DNA of 64,000 bases from an uncultured Clostridia bacterium (GCA_947087265.1 CAMUBY010000004.1:1-64000); one strand, 5' to 3'. Numbered from the stretch's first letter, positions 24,552-35,211 are shown. Translations and numbers: made by a program. The notes: generated from the sequence alone by a model not told the origin.

Positions 24552-25961
24552 ATGTTATTTGAACGCCAGACATTTTTTGTGGCAGGGCTTTCCCGCTCGG
24601 GCATATCCGCCGCGGAATACCTCATTTCACGCGGTGCACGCGTGTACGTCTACGACGACGTGCAGGACGAGCATGTTTTATCCGCATCGCAAAAGCTTTT
24701 CGATATGGGTTGCATCGTTGTCGGTAAGGACGAGTTGTATGAAAGAGCCGCAGAGTGCGATATTCTCGTTTTAAGCCCGGGCATTCCCGTAGACCATCCG
24801 CTTCCCGTCGCGTTCCGAAAAGCAGGGAAAAGCATTATCGGCGAAACAGAACTCGGCGCGTTAGCGGTGCGCTGTCCCGTAGTCGCGGTCACGGGTACGA
24901 ACGGCAAGACCACGACGGTTACTATGTTGGAAAGTATTTTCCGCACGTCCGGAAAAAATGCCGTGGCTTGCGCAAACGTCGGAAAACCGTTTACTTCGTG
25001 TTTGCAGGAACTTGGAGAAAAGAGCATTGCGGTTGCGGAAATCTCTTCCTTCCAACTCGAAACGTTATACTCGCTCCGGCCGCACGTCGCGGTTGTTCTG
25101 AATGTGACGGAAGACCACCTCAACCGCCACTACAACATGGAGAATTATATCTACCTCAAATCGCGTATTCTCAAAAATTCCGCAGAAAGCGAATTTGCGG
25201 TTCTCAATTACGACGACGAAATTGTGCGCGGCTTTGCCGAAAAGACCAAAGCGAAAGTGGTGTGGTTCTCCCTCAAAGAAAAAGTCGACGGCGCTTACAT
25301 AGAAGACGGAAGTTTCTGTTACCGCGGGGAACGCCTGTTTGCGGAGCGCGAACTTCCGATTGACGGAGAACACAACCGCGCAAACGCGTTGGCTGCCATT
25401 TGCGCCGCAAAAATTATGGGTACGGGCAACGCTTCGATTATTGCCGCACTCAAATCCTTCCGCGGCGTCAAACACCGTCTGCAAAAAGTCGGCGAATTAA
25501 ACGGCGTTACCTTTATCGATGACTCCAAAGCAACCAACGTCGATTCCGCAATTAAGGCGGTGCAGAGCGTAAAAGGGGAAAGCGTATTGCTGCTCGGCGG
25601 AAAAGACAAGGGTTACGCATACGAACCACTGTTCGAGGCAATTAAAAAATCGGGCGTGGTGCATACGGTCATCTATGGTGAAAACGCATTCCGCATACTC
25701 AATGCGGCGCTGAAACAAGGTTTTACGGCGGTCACCGTCTGCCGTCCGTTCGATATGGCGGTACGCATCGGATATCTCACCGCTAAACGCGGTCAGAACG
25801 TGCTTTTAAGTCCTGCCTCGGCAAGTTTCGATGCGTTTAAGAGTTATGAGGAACGCGGCGCGCGGTTTGCCGAAATGCTCGCAAGTCTTGCGAAAGAATC
25901 GTCCAAAGAGAAGTCGGGCGTTCTCGTCGGAGGAGAGGGTGAAACCTACGAAACCGAGTAA
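24552..25961 (+). CDS. murD: UDP-MurNAc-L-Ala:D-glutamate ligase MurD
   Basis: Adds D-glutamate (supplied by MurI) to UDP-MurNAc-L-Ala. The 469-residue protein has an N-terminal UDP-binding Rossmann region (FFVAGLSRSGISAAEYL), the ATP loop VTGTNGKTTTV, the central H-N-x-N-x-x-A motif as GEHNRANALAA and the C-terminal SPASASFDAFKSYEERG signature. GGAG precedes the ATG. The ftsW start lies within its last codons. Confidence 0.96.
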   Translation: MLFERQTFFVAGLSRSGISAAEYLISRGARVYVYDDVQDEHVLSASQKLFDMGCIVVGKDELYERAAECDILVLSPGIPVDHPLPVAFRKAGKSIIGETELGALAVRCPVVAVTGTNGKTTTVTMLESIFRTSGKNAVACANVGKPFTSCLQELGEKSIAVAEISSFQLETLYSLRPHVAVVLNVTEDHLNRHYNMENYIYLKSRILKNSAESEFAVLNYDDEIVRGFAEKTKAKVVWFSLKEKVDGAYIEDGSFCYRGERLFAERELPIDGEHNRANALAAICAAKIMGTGNASIIAALKSFRGVKHRLQKVGELNGVTFIDDSKATNVDSAIKAVQSVKGESVLLLGGKDKGYAYEPLFEAIKKSGVVHTVIYGENAFRILNAALKQGFTAVTVCRPFDMAVRIGYLTAKRGQNVLLSPASASFDAFKSYEERGARFAEMLASLAKESSKEKSGVLVGGEGETYETE

Positions 25962-27093
25962 GGGCGTCGAAAAATTACAAAGATGGGGCGGCGGCGATTT
26001 GCTGTTTTTGGGCGGAGTCGTTATTCTTGCGGCGTTCGGATTACTTGCCGTATATTCCGCAAGCAGTTATAACGCGCAGGTGCAATACGGCGACGAATTC
26101 TATTTTCTAAAAAAACAGATAATCGGTTTTGTTATCGGCTTAGCTGCGATGATTGGCTTCGGATTTTTGCCTTATCGGAAACTCAATAAACGCTGGGTTG
26201 CAATTCCCGCGCTCGTCGTTTCTCTCGTTCTGCTTGCGCTTGTATTTGTGCCGGGGCTCGGCAAAAGCAACTACGGCGCTACGCGTTGGATAGGGTTCGG
26301 CTCGTTTACCATTCAGCCCTCCGAAATTGCAAAGTACGGGTTTGTTCTGTTTACCGCCTGGTACTTTGCTAAAAATCCTGCCCGTATGCGTACATTAAAG
26401 GGCGTGCTGCCTGTGCTCGGCGCAGGACTCGGCATTTGCGTGCTCATTATGTTGGAGCCGAATATGTCCGTTACCATGTGCGTCGGAGCGATTATGGTCG
26501 GCATGATATTTCTCGGCGGCGCGTCCTGGAAAACGGTTGCAGCCATCTGTATCCCCGTATTGTTTGCCGTGCCCGTGCTCATTCTTGCCGAGCCGTACCG
26601 CCTGCAACGCCTGTCTGCATTTCTCAATCCCTGGGCGTCTCCCAAGGAAGAAGGGTACCAGCTCATTCAGTCGCTTTATGCTCTGGGCAACGGCAATCTG
26701 TTCGGCGTGGGTATTTTCAATTCCCGCCAAAAATACCGTTTTCTTCCCTTTGCGGAAAGCGATTTCATTCTTTCGGTCATTGCCGAAGAAACGGGTTTTG
26801 TCGGAGTGCTTGCGCTCTTTGCGCTCATCGGGTTTGTCATCTGGCGCGGCTTCCGCATCGCTCGCCGCTGCGATAATTTCTACGGATATATGCTTGTTTC
26901 TGGAATTATGATTGCGTTTGCCGTACAGTCCGCGCTTAACGCATTGGTCGTAAGCGGATGTATCCCGCCTACCGGTCTTCCGTTGCCGCTAATTTCCGCA
27001 GGGAACACCTCTCTTATTGTCACAATGTCGGGAATGGGGATTGTTTACGGCGTTTCAAGACACAACGGAAAGGAGAAAAATCATAAGATATAA
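25939..27093 (+). CDS. ftsW: Septal peptidoglycan polymerase FtsW (SEDS family)
   Basis: Membrane glycosyltransferase that polymerises lipid II at the septum with FtsI. The GTG at 25939 is chosen because GGAGG lies 5 bp upstream and the product then has the usual short cytoplasmic N-terminus. The upstream ATG at 25831 would add a basic stretch that is only a shifted reading of murD. The resulting ~384-residue protein has ten hydrophobic segments, AVYSASSYNA after the first helix and the C-terminal SEDS motif PPTGLPLPLISAGNTSLI. It overlaps murD by 23 bp. murG, which normally follows, is missing. Confidence 0.93.
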   Translation: MKPTKPSKGVEKLQRWGGGDLLFLGGVVILAAFGLLAVYSASSYNAQVQYGDEFYFLKKQIIGFVIGLAAMIGFGFLPYRKLNKRWVAIPALVVSLVLLALVFVPGLGKSNYGATRWIGFGSFTIQPSEIAKYGFVLFTAWYFAKNPARMRTLKGVLPVLGAGLGICVLIMLEPNMSVTMCVGAIMVGMIFLGGASWKTVAAICIPVLFAVPVLILAEPYRLQRLSAFLNPWASPKEEGYQLIQSLYALGNGNLFGVGIFNSRQKYRFLPFAESDFILSVIAEETGFVGVLALFALIGFVIWRGFRIARRCDNFYGYMLVSGIMIAFAVQSALNALVVSGCIPPTGLPLPLISAGNTSLIVTMSGMGIVYGVSRHNGKEKNHKI

Positions 27094-27100
27094 CACATAG

Positions 27101-27136
27101 AACGCAAATTGCCCTGCATAGGGTAATTTTGCGTTT
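27101..27136 (+). terminator. Hairpin between ftsW and murA
   Basis: AACGCAAA-TTGCCCT and AGGGTAA-TTTTGCGTT form a long imperfect hairpin around GCAT, ending in a short T run. It may attenuate transcription between the two parts of the cluster. Confidence 0.55.
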
Positions 27137-27160
27137 CACGAAAAACGAGAGGTGAAAACT

Positions 27161-28417
27161 GTGGATAAATATATGATAGACGGCGGGAGAAAATTGTACG
27201 GAAGCGTTCGGTTGCAATCGGCGAAAAATTCCGTACTGCCACTTCTCGCCGCTTCCATTTTAACGGATAAACGGGTAACAATTCGCGAGGCGCCTGCCAT
27301 TTCGGATGTTTCCTGTATGGCGCAGATTTTGCGTGAACTCGGCGCGGACGTGAGTTTTCACGGCGACGATGTCACGATTGACAGTTCCAACGCCTGCTGT
27401 CATGAAATCTCGTCTTCTTTAACGAAAGAATTGCGCTCTTCCGTCTTTATGCTCGGCTCGCTTTTAACGCGCTTTCACCGTGCAAGAATTGCATATCCGG
27501 GCGGTTGCGACATCGGTCTTCGTCCCATTGATTTGCACTTGAACGCGCTCAAACGTCTTGGGGTACATATTAAAGAGAGAGACGGGTTTATCCTCTGCGA
27601 ATGCGATGTTCTGCACGGAACGGATATCGTACTTGATTTTCCGAGCGTTGGTGCAACCGAAAATATTTTGCTTGCCGCAGTAAAGGCGGAGGGCACGACG
27701 GTACTGGCAGGTGCTGCGAAAGAACCGGAAATTGTCGATTTACAAAATTTTCTCAATGCAATGGGCGCAAGGGTAAGCGGCGCGGGAACGGACGAAATTA
27801 CCGTAGAGGGCGTGAAAACGCTCGGCGGCGTTACCTATAAACCGATGAAAGACCGTATCGAAGCGGGAACTTTTCTCATCGCGTGCGCGATTTGCGGCGG
27901 TGAAGTAGAGGTTATCGGCGTCAAAAATCAGCACATTGGGCTACTGTTACATAAATTGCGTGAAAACGGTTGCAAAATACATACGAAAAGTGATAGAATA
28001 AAGATAGAAAGTCAAGGTCGCCTGCGTTGCAACCGAAGAATCGAAACCATGCCTTTCCCTGGATTTCCTACCGATTTGCAGGCGCAGATGACGGCGCTCA
28101 ACTGTATATGCGAGGGCGGCGCAATCGTCATTGAAAATCTGTTTGAAACCCGTTTCAAATATGTACCCGAATTGCAGAAGATGGGCGCGGATATCGAGGT
28201 ACAGGGCAGAACGGCTTTTGTGCGCGGCGTAAAAGAATTGCGCGGCGCTTCGGTTGTCGCGGGCGATTTGCGCGGCGGCGCGGCGCTGGTGCTTGCGGCA
28301 CTCGGTGCGGAAGGGGTTTCGGAAGTCATCGACCTTTCTTACGTCGACAGAGGCTATTCCGATTTACAGAAAAAATTAAAATCGCTCGGAGCGGTCATTA
28401 AGCGTGTTCGCGTATAA
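27161..28417 (+). CDS. murA: UDP-GlcNAc 1-carboxyvinyltransferase MurA
   Basis: First committed enzyme of peptidoglycan synthesis, transferring enolpyruvate from PEP to UDP-GlcNAc; fosfomycin target. The GTG at 27161 is preferred: AGAGGTG ends 6 bp upstream and the product then begins (M)DKYMIDGG, as in the family. A GTG at 27152 lies inside that ribosome site. The ~418-residue protein has the active-site cysteine loop YPGGCDIGLRPID and the C-terminal signature DLRGGAALVLAAL. The Cys means it should be fosfomycin-sensitive by target chemistry. MurB, the next step, is encoded at 59233. Confidence 0.94.
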   Translation: MDKYMIDGGRKLYGSVRLQSAKNSVLPLLAASILTDKRVTIREAPAISDVSCMAQILRELGADVSFHGDDVTIDSSNACCHEISSSLTKELRSSVFMLGSLLTRFHRARIAYPGGCDIGLRPIDLHLNALKRLGVHIKERDGFILCECDVLHGTDIVLDFPSVGATENILLAAVKAEGTTVLAGAAKEPEIVDLQNFLNAMGARVSGAGTDEITVEGVKTLGGVTYKPMKDRIEAGTFLIACAICGGEVEVIGVKNQHIGLLLHKLRENGCKIHTKSDRIKIESQGRLRCNRRIETMPFPGFPTDLQAQMTALNCICEGGAIVIENLFETRFKYVPELQKMGADIEVQGRTAFVRGVKELRGASVVAGDLRGGAALVLAALGAEGVSEVIDLSYVDRGYSDLQKKLKSLGAVIKRVRV

Positions 28418-28443
28418 CGGTTGCCGCTTTCAAGGAGTTACGA

Positions 28444-29232
28444 ATGAAGAAAAAGGTTATATTCACGACGCTTGTTTCTTTTCTCCTGCTTTTGCTGGTT
28501 GTGCTGGCAGGGTTGAACGCTATTTATACCGTTACGAGCGTGCGAGCTAATTTCAACACGTTTTCGTCGGAGGGCGAAGAAGAAGCGAGAAAATTACAGA
28601 AAGAACTCGATTCGTTTGTTGATAAAAGTTCGGTATTCCTTGATATGGGCGACGTTCAAAGCGTTATTGACGAATTTCCCTGTTTTCGCTTGGACCAAGC
28701 CCAAAAGCGTTATCCCGATAAACTCGAATTAAAAATCACCGAACGCAAAGAAGCGTTTACCTATCTGTTGGACAACGGAAAATACGCGGTGCTTGACGAA
28801 GAAGGGGAGTACTTATACGAGAAATCGACTAACGATAACCGCATCAGCGGCGAAAACATTGCTCTTATCGGCGATTTCAAATTCAACGGCGGCGAAAAGG
28901 GAGAATATTTTGAAGACCTTATCCGAATTTATACCGTTCTGCGCCAAGTATTAACCGAAGTGCGGGCGAACGTAATTTCGTTTGAATTAGAGTTAAACGG
29001 TGCGACAACGACGACCGATATCGATTTTATCAAAATCCAAATGCGCGAAGGCGCGGTGTTGAAAATTGAAAACCCGCACGTAAAAGCGGCCGAAAAAGCA
29101 AGGCTTGCTATCGAGTGCTATGCGGGCGTGGGCGCCTACGAGGGGAAAGGTCTTACCGACGTACAGCGCGTGAAGGAAGAAATTATGGTTTTTGAAAGAA
29201 ACGGTGAATTGTTCCTCAGTCCGCAGTTATAA
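28444..29232 (+). CDS. ftsQ: FtsQ/DivIB-type division protein
   Basis: Bitopic protein of 262 residues with a short Lys-rich cytoplasmic start (MKKKVIFT), one membrane helix (~residues 7-30) and an extracytoplasmic domain. The segment after TVTSVRANFNTFS resembles a POTRA domain and is followed by the FtsQ-like strand pattern ending 'LKITERKEAFTYLLDNGKYAVLDEEGEYL'. It should bridge FtsL and the PBP at the septum. It closes the first dcw transcript, with a terminator 12 bp after the stop. Identification rests on topology and position as much as sequence. Confidence 0.8.
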   Translation: MKKKVIFTTLVSFLLLLLVVLAGLNAIYTVTSVRANFNTFSSEGEEEARKLQKELDSFVDKSSVFLDMGDVQSVIDEFPCFRLDQAQKRYPDKLELKITERKEAFTYLLDNGKYAVLDEEGEYLYEKSTNDNRISGENIALIGDFKFNGGEKGEYFEDLIRIYTVLRQVLTEVRANVISFELELNGATTTTDIDFIKIQMREGAVLKIENPHVKAAEKARLAIECYAGVGAYEGKGLTDVQRVKEEIMVFERNGELFLSPQL

Positions 29233-29244
29233 AATCAAGCCCCG

Positions 29245-29275
29245 AAAAGCATTTCCGAAAGGAAGTGCTTTTTTT
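29245..29275 (+). terminator. Terminator after ftsQ
   Basis: AAAAGCATTTCC-GAAA-GGAAGTGCTTTT followed by further Ts. It separates the mra-ftsQ transcript from ftsA-ftsZ. Confidence 0.9.
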
Positions 29276-29305
29276 GTGTGACGAGATAAAAAGTATGTCA
29301 TTTTC

Positions 29306-29334
29306 TTGACAAGACCGCTTCGATTCGGTATAAT
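29306..29334 (+). promoter_or_regulatory. Consensus promoter of ftsA-ftsZ
   Basis: TTGACA (29306-29311), exactly 17 bp, TATAAT (29329-29334). A perfect housekeeping promoter, predicting high and independent expression of ftsA-ftsZ. Confidence 0.92.
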
Positions 29335-29383
29335 AATACAAGAGTAAATTTTGTCACTCAAACACGGTGGAGAGGAATCATTT

Positions 29384-30535
29384 ATGGGGCGCAAAAGCGT
29401 AGCGGTTTTGGACATTCGCTCAACTGAGGTGGCGGTCATCATCGGTGAGCGCGGCGTAAATAATACGTTCGTGCTGAAAGCGAGTGCAACGGAAGACTAC
29501 GGCGGTTACGACGAAAACGAATTCTACGATACGAAAACTTTGGCGGATGCTGTTTACCGTGCGGTTTCCGCCGTTGAGCAAATGTGCGGAGAGAGAATCA
29601 GGGAACTTTATATCGGCGTCCCGGGCGTCTTTTGCGCGGTGGAAGCAAAGGAACAATCCATCAGCTTTCCGAAAAAGCGGAAAATCGGTCAAAAGGAAAT
29701 CGATGCGCTGTTTCAGAGCGGAAACGAACCGCAGGAAGGTTACCGTTTTATTCGCGCAACAAGTATGGTTTTCATTACGGCAGACAGTCGCCGTGTGATT
29801 GACCCTATCGGTTTGTATTCCGATTTACTCAGCGGATATCTCTCGTATTTTTACTGCAAAGATTACTTTGCGGAATTAATGGAAGAGATTTTTGACGAGA
29901 TGAAAATTGTGCTTCATTTCCTGCCGGCTCAGTATGCAATGGCTTCCTACCTTATTCCTTCGGAAACGCGCGACGAATATGCGATTTTCCTGGATGTAGG
30001 TTTTCTTTCTTCCACGCTTCTCATTTTACTCGGTAACGGCGTTCTCGTTCAGAATACCCACATGGTGGGTAGGGTGCAGGTAGCAGTCCGTATCAAAGAA
30101 AAATTCGATATTCCTTACGAGGTTGCGGAGGCGCTTGTATCTAAAGCGAATCTCTATGCAAAACCCGATTCGGGCAATATGGAATTTATCTACCAGGGAG
30201 TATCTTACGAAATCGACGCAAACGAGCTTGCGGAATCCGTGAAAGACGGATTGGACGAGTTGTGCGAAGATATCGGAGGATTTTTGGACGACTGTTCGGG
30301 AAGGAATCTCGAATGTAAACCCGTATATGTGACAGGCGAGGGGCTCTATGAAATCCGCGGCGCGCTCGAACACGTCGGAAAACGTTTCAGTCGCGTTTGC
30401 GAACAACTTGCGCCCGATTTGCCCTATTATAATAAACCGTCGATGAGTTCGCCGATTGCACTCATCGACATGGCTTGTGAAGACCACCGCAAAGGCGGAA
30501 TTATATATCGTATCTTAAACGGATTCGGAGGTTAA
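29384..30535 (+). CDS. ftsA: FtsA-like actin-family division protein with degenerate ATP-binding motifs
   Basis: Predicted 383-residue FtsA relative that would tether FtsZ to the membrane. The ATG at 29384 follows GGAGAGGA. The domain order (1A, inserted SHS2-type 1C, 2A/2B) is suggested by IRELYIGVPGVFC and by FLPAQYAMASYLIP before the second phosphate loop. All three nucleotide motifs depart from actin consensus: LDIRSTEV instead of LDIGTSKV, LDVGFLSSTLLIL instead of DIGGGTT, and VTGEGLYEIRG instead of TGGGA. The last residues (KGGIIYRILNGFGG) could be a short amphipathic membrane anchor. It is two bases upstream of ftsZ, which supports the call. Confidence 0.78.
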   Translation: MGRKSVAVLDIRSTEVAVIIGERGVNNTFVLKASATEDYGGYDENEFYDTKTLADAVYRAVSAVEQMCGERIRELYIGVPGVFCAVEAKEQSISFPKKRKIGQKEIDALFQSGNEPQEGYRFIRATSMVFITADSRRVIDPIGLYSDLLSGYLSYFYCKDYFAELMEEIFDEMKIVLHFLPAQYAMASYLIPSETRDEYAIFLDVGFLSSTLLILLGNGVLVQNTHMVGRVQVAVRIKEKFDIPYEVAEALVSKANLYAKPDSGNMEFIYQGVSYEIDANELAESVKDGLDELCEDIGGFLDDCSGRNLECKPVYVTGEGLYEIRGALEHVGKRFSRVCEQLAPDLPYYNKPSMSSPIALIDMACEDHRKGGIIYRILNGFGG

Positions 30536-30537
30536 CT

Positions 30538-31833
30538 ATGTATCAAGACAATATTCCTTACGCAGGAAGAGAAGATAATAATCAGCACAATTACGCAAAT
30601 TCGAGCGTAGACCCTGCAAATTACGGAAAAGCAAAGATTCGCGTCATCGGCGTAGGCGGTGCAGGCAATAATGCCGTCAACCGCATGATTGAAGCGGGCA
30701 TTACGAGCGCAGATTATATTGCGGTCAATACCGATGCGCAAATTTTAATGTGCAACCGTGCTCCGAAAAAGATTCAAATCGGCGCACTCCGTACAAAGGG
30801 ACTCGGTGCAGGCGCAGAACCTGAAATCGGCAGAGAAGCGGCGGAAGAGAGTAAAGAGGAGTTGGCAGCTGCAATTGAAGGGGCGGATTTGCTCTTTATC
30901 ACGGCAGGTATGGGCGGCGGCACTGGTACGGGTGCGGCTCCCGTTGTTGCTAAAATTGCGAAAGATAAAAAGATTTTAACCGTTGCGGTTGTTACCGAAC
31001 CGTTTGAGTTCGAAGGCAAGCGCAGAATGGATAACGCAATCAAGGGAATCGATAATCTTCGTAAATATGTTGATACGCTTGTTATCATTCCGAACGAAAA
31101 AATCAGCGAAGTCGTGCCCAAGAATGCTACGATGACGGACGCATTGCGCGTCGCAGACGACGTACTGAAGCAGGGTATTCGCGGAATTGCGGATTTGATA
31201 GTGACGCCGGCGCTCATCAATCTTGACTTTGCCGACGTACGCACGATTTTGAAAGACAGAGGGCTTGCGCACATGGGCGTAGGCGTTGCGAAAGGGGAAA
31301 ACCGTATTATCGACGCGGTTCGTCTTGCCGTCAATTCGCCTTTGCTCGATACGACGATTGAGGGCGCAACGGGCGTTATTCTCAATATTGTCGGCGGTCC
31401 CGATTTAACGCTTGACGAGGCAAAGAAAGCGGCGGGGCTTATTCACGGTGTCGTTGATTATTCGGCGAACATTATTTTCGGCGCTTGCATCGATGAAAAT
31501 ATTCAGGAAGAAGTGGAAGTTACCGTAATCGCAACAGGTTTTCCCTCTGCGGAAGAAGTTATGGAAGCGACTACGCGCAAGGGCAATTATATTCCGCCTG
31601 TGCAGCCGTATGTTGCGCCGCAGCAGGCATATAACGCACCGCAAAGCCCTTATCATGCGGCGGCGCCGATAACGCCGAATGTGCCGGTGCAGCCGGCTAT
31701 GCCGATTGAGCCTCCTGTAGAAACGAAGTATGAACCGGAACCTCCCGTAAAGGAAGAGCCGAAAGCGGAGGAGCCGGCTTCCGATAAAAAACTTCCGCCT
31801 TTCGTGCAGAGACTTCTCGGTAGAAAGGGTTAA
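30538..31833 (+). CDS. ftsZ: Cell division GTPase FtsZ
   Basis: Tubulin-like GTPase forming the Z ring. The 431-residue protein has an N-terminal extension of ~30 residues, the nucleotide motif GVGGAGNNAVNRM, the tubulin signature GMGGGTGTGAAP and the T7 loop region NLDFADVRTIL. A Pro/Glu-rich linker (about residues 345-415) leads to the C-terminal peptide KKLPPFVQRLLGRKG, the FtsA-contact site. Ribosome site GGAGG precedes the ATG. No terminator is visible between it and the cytidylyltransferase gene. Confidence 0.98.
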   Translation: MYQDNIPYAGREDNNQHNYANSSVDPANYGKAKIRVIGVGGAGNNAVNRMIEAGITSADYIAVNTDAQILMCNRAPKKIQIGALRTKGLGAGAEPEIGREAAEESKEELAAAIEGADLLFITAGMGGGTGTGAAPVVAKIAKDKKILTVAVVTEPFEFEGKRRMDNAIKGIDNLRKYVDTLVIIPNEKISEVVPKNATMTDALRVADDVLKQGIRGIADLIVTPALINLDFADVRTILKDRGLAHMGVGVAKGENRIIDAVRLAVNSPLLDTTIEGATGVILNIVGGPDLTLDEAKKAAGLIHGVVDYSANIIFGACIDENIQEEVEVTVIATGFPSAEEVMEATTRKGNYIPPVQPYVAPQQAYNAPQSPYHAAAPITPNVPVQPAMPIEPPVETKYEPEPPVKEEPKAEEPASDKKLPPFVQRLLGRKG

Positions 31834-31904
31834 TAGCGGCGGAATATGCGACTCGATTTAAAATAGATAGATATTTAATTTAAGTAAAATGCAAATGAGG
31901 ACTT

Positions 31905-32303
31905 ATGAAAGTATTAACATTCGGAGTATTTGATTATTTTCATTACGGACATTTGAAACTTCTGGAACGGTGTAAAAGTCAAGGAGATTACTTAATTGTT
32001 GCCGTTCAAAAAGAAGAAGAAATTAAAAAAACAAAGCCGAATGCACAAATAATGTATTCTACCCAACAGCGCATGGAAATGATTTCTGCCATTAAATATG
32101 TAGACCGAGTGGTGGAATATACACAGGTGGATGAAGATATCAAACACATTGATTTTGATATTTTCGTTGTTGGGGAAGACCAGCTTCACGCAGGGTTTCA
32201 AAGAGCTGTTGAATATTGCAAAGCAAACGGAAAGCAGGTTATTACTTTGAGTCGCACGCCGGGGATATGCTCATCCGAAATTAAAAGAGAAAAATTAAAG
32301 TAA
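31905..32303 (+). CDS. TagD-like cytidylyltransferase
   Basis: Nucleotidyltransferase of 132 residues in the glycerol-3-phosphate cytidylyltransferase group. It has the catalytic HxGH in GVFDYFHYGH, and TPGICSSEIK corresponds to the family's RTxGISTT ending. It would make CDP-glycerol or a similar CDP-alcohol in the cytoplasm as donor for surface polymers. The next gene encodes a LicD-type phosphotransferase, a plausible user of that donor. Base composition is visibly more A+T-rich than the flanking division and chaperone genes. Exact substrate cannot be read from sequence. Confidence 0.83.
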   Translation: MKVLTFGVFDYFHYGHLKLLERCKSQGDYLIVAVQKEEEIKKTKPNAQIMYSTQQRMEMISAIKYVDRVVEYTQVDEDIKHIDFDIFVVGEDQLHAGFQRAVEYCKANGKQVITLSRTPGICSSEIKREKLK

Positions 32304-32343
32304 ATTTTTCTTTTATACGGAATTAATTAAGGGAAAAAACGAA

Positions 32344-33177
32344 ATGAAAAAAAAGAAAATGAAATTATTGAACTTAGAGGAAATCCACGCCGCACTTACG
32401 AATATTCTTGCGGAATTCGATAGGGTTTGCAGAGCGCATAATCTTTGCTATACGATTGCGTACGGTACCTTATTAGGTGCAATTCGGCATAAAGGCTTTA
32501 TTCCTTGGGACGACGACGTAGATGTCTGTATGCCAAGACCCGATTATGAAAAATTTTATGCAATGGTAAAATCGGGAGAAATACAATTAGGCGAGCATTT
32601 TATTCTGTCGGAAGATAGGGGAAAAAAAGCGTTTTATCCATTCGTCAAATTGATGGATACACGTTACAAAATCAAGAGTTGGTCGCATATAGAAGTTCCT
32701 TACCTTTTTTTAGATATTTTTCCGATTGACGGTGTGCCGGATGATGAGAAGCTTTTGAAAAAATCACGGAAAAAACGCATTTATTATAACGGTATTTGTG
32801 CTTTGGCACGTTGGGCTGTGCCCGATAAAAAATGGATGATTATTCTGCGCGGATTGTTTTTCCCTTTTTATTTCGGTTGCTGGATACAAGGCAAGGCTCG
32901 CGCATGCCGTAAGTCGAATGAAAATGCGTTGAAGTATGATTTTAATTCTTATGATAAATGCTCGGTCATGAATTTTTCATTGGAAAAATGGGTAATGAAA
33001 CGGGAGAAATTTCAAGATTTGATTGAAGTTTCTTTTGGGGATATTAAAGTTTATTCTATCGCAGCATATGACGAGTGGCTGGCTATGAGTTACGGAGATT
33101 ATATGCAACTTCCTCCTGAAAATAAACGTGTTACGCATGGGATGAAGGTTTGGAAAATAGACGAATCAGAGAAATAA
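32344..33177 (+). CDS. LicD family phosphotransferase
   Basis: Protein of 277 residues with the LicD (nucleotidyltransferase-fold) core: YTIAYGTLLGAIRHKGFIPWDDDVDV, whose Asp-Asp-Asp binds metal, followed by YFKLMD-like and FLDIFPIDGVPDD segments. LicD enzymes move phosphocholine or a related phospho-alcohol from a CDP donor onto teichoic acid, LPS or capsule. Together with the TagD-like gene 40 bp upstream it forms a two-gene surface-decoration unit ended by a terminator. Both genes are A+T-rich relative to their neighbours, suggesting later acquisition. A hydrophobic stretch around residues 165-182 may be a membrane contact. Confidence 0.85.
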   Translation: MKKKKMKLLNLEEIHAALTNILAEFDRVCRAHNLCYTIAYGTLLGAIRHKGFIPWDDDVDVCMPRPDYEKFYAMVKSGEIQLGEHFILSEDRGKKAFYPFVKLMDTRYKIKSWSHIEVPYLFLDIFPIDGVPDDEKLLKKSRKKRIYYNGICALARWAVPDKKWMIILRGLFFPFYFGCWIQGKARACRKSNENALKYDFNSYDKCSVMNFSLEKWVMKREKFQDLIEVSFGDIKVYSIAAYDEWLAMSYGDYMQLPPENKRVTHGMKVWKIDESEK

Positions 33178-33184
33178 TTCAATA

Positions 33185-33212
33185 CAAAAAAAGGGCTAAG
33201 TGCCCTTTTTTT
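33185..33212 (+). terminator. Terminator after licD
   Basis: A run of As, GGGC-TAAGT-GCCC, then eight Ts. Confidence 0.88.
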
Positions 33213-33241
33213 GTTGCATATTAAAATTGTTTTAATGCACG

Positions 33242-33270
33242 AAAAAAGCGGGCAATTACCCGCTTTTTTT
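33242..33270 (-). terminator. Terminator after groEL
   Basis: GCGGG and CCCGC arms with a 6-nt loop, flanked by A and T runs; on the minus strand it ends in six Ts just after the groEL stop. Confidence 0.88.
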
Positions 33271-33279
33271 TGATACGTC

Positions 33280-34926
<1,647 letters not shown>

Positions 34927-35211
34927 TTATTCGACTATCGCTAAAATATCGCTTTGTTTGATGATGGTGAATTCTTTTCCGTCAACCTTGAAGTCCGTGC
35001 CTGAGTATTTAGAGCAAAGAACTTTATCGCCGACTTTTACCTGCATGCATACGTCTTTTCCGTCAACCACGCCGCCGGGACCTACTGCCACGACTACGCA
35101 AGTCTGCGGCTTTTCCTGCGCGGAAGAGGGGAGAAAAAATCCGCTTTTCGTTTTTTCTTCGACGGTAACCGCTTCTACGACTACTTTGTCGAATAAAGGT
35201 TTGATATTCAT
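34927..35211 (-). CDS. groES: Co-chaperonin GroES
   Basis: Heptameric lid of GroEL, 94 residues, full length. The mobile loop that binds GroEL is around residues 15-32 (EAVTVEEKTKSGFFLPSSAQ), and the family motif VGDKVLCSKYSGTDFK follows. A TTGACA/TATAAT promoter lies upstream with no CIRCE element. Confidence 0.97.
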   Translation of the reverse strand: MNIKPLFDKVVVEAVTVEEKTKSGFFLPSSAQEKPQTCVVVAVGPGGVVDGKDVCMQVKVGDKVLCSKYSGTDFKVDGKEFTIIKQSDILAIVE

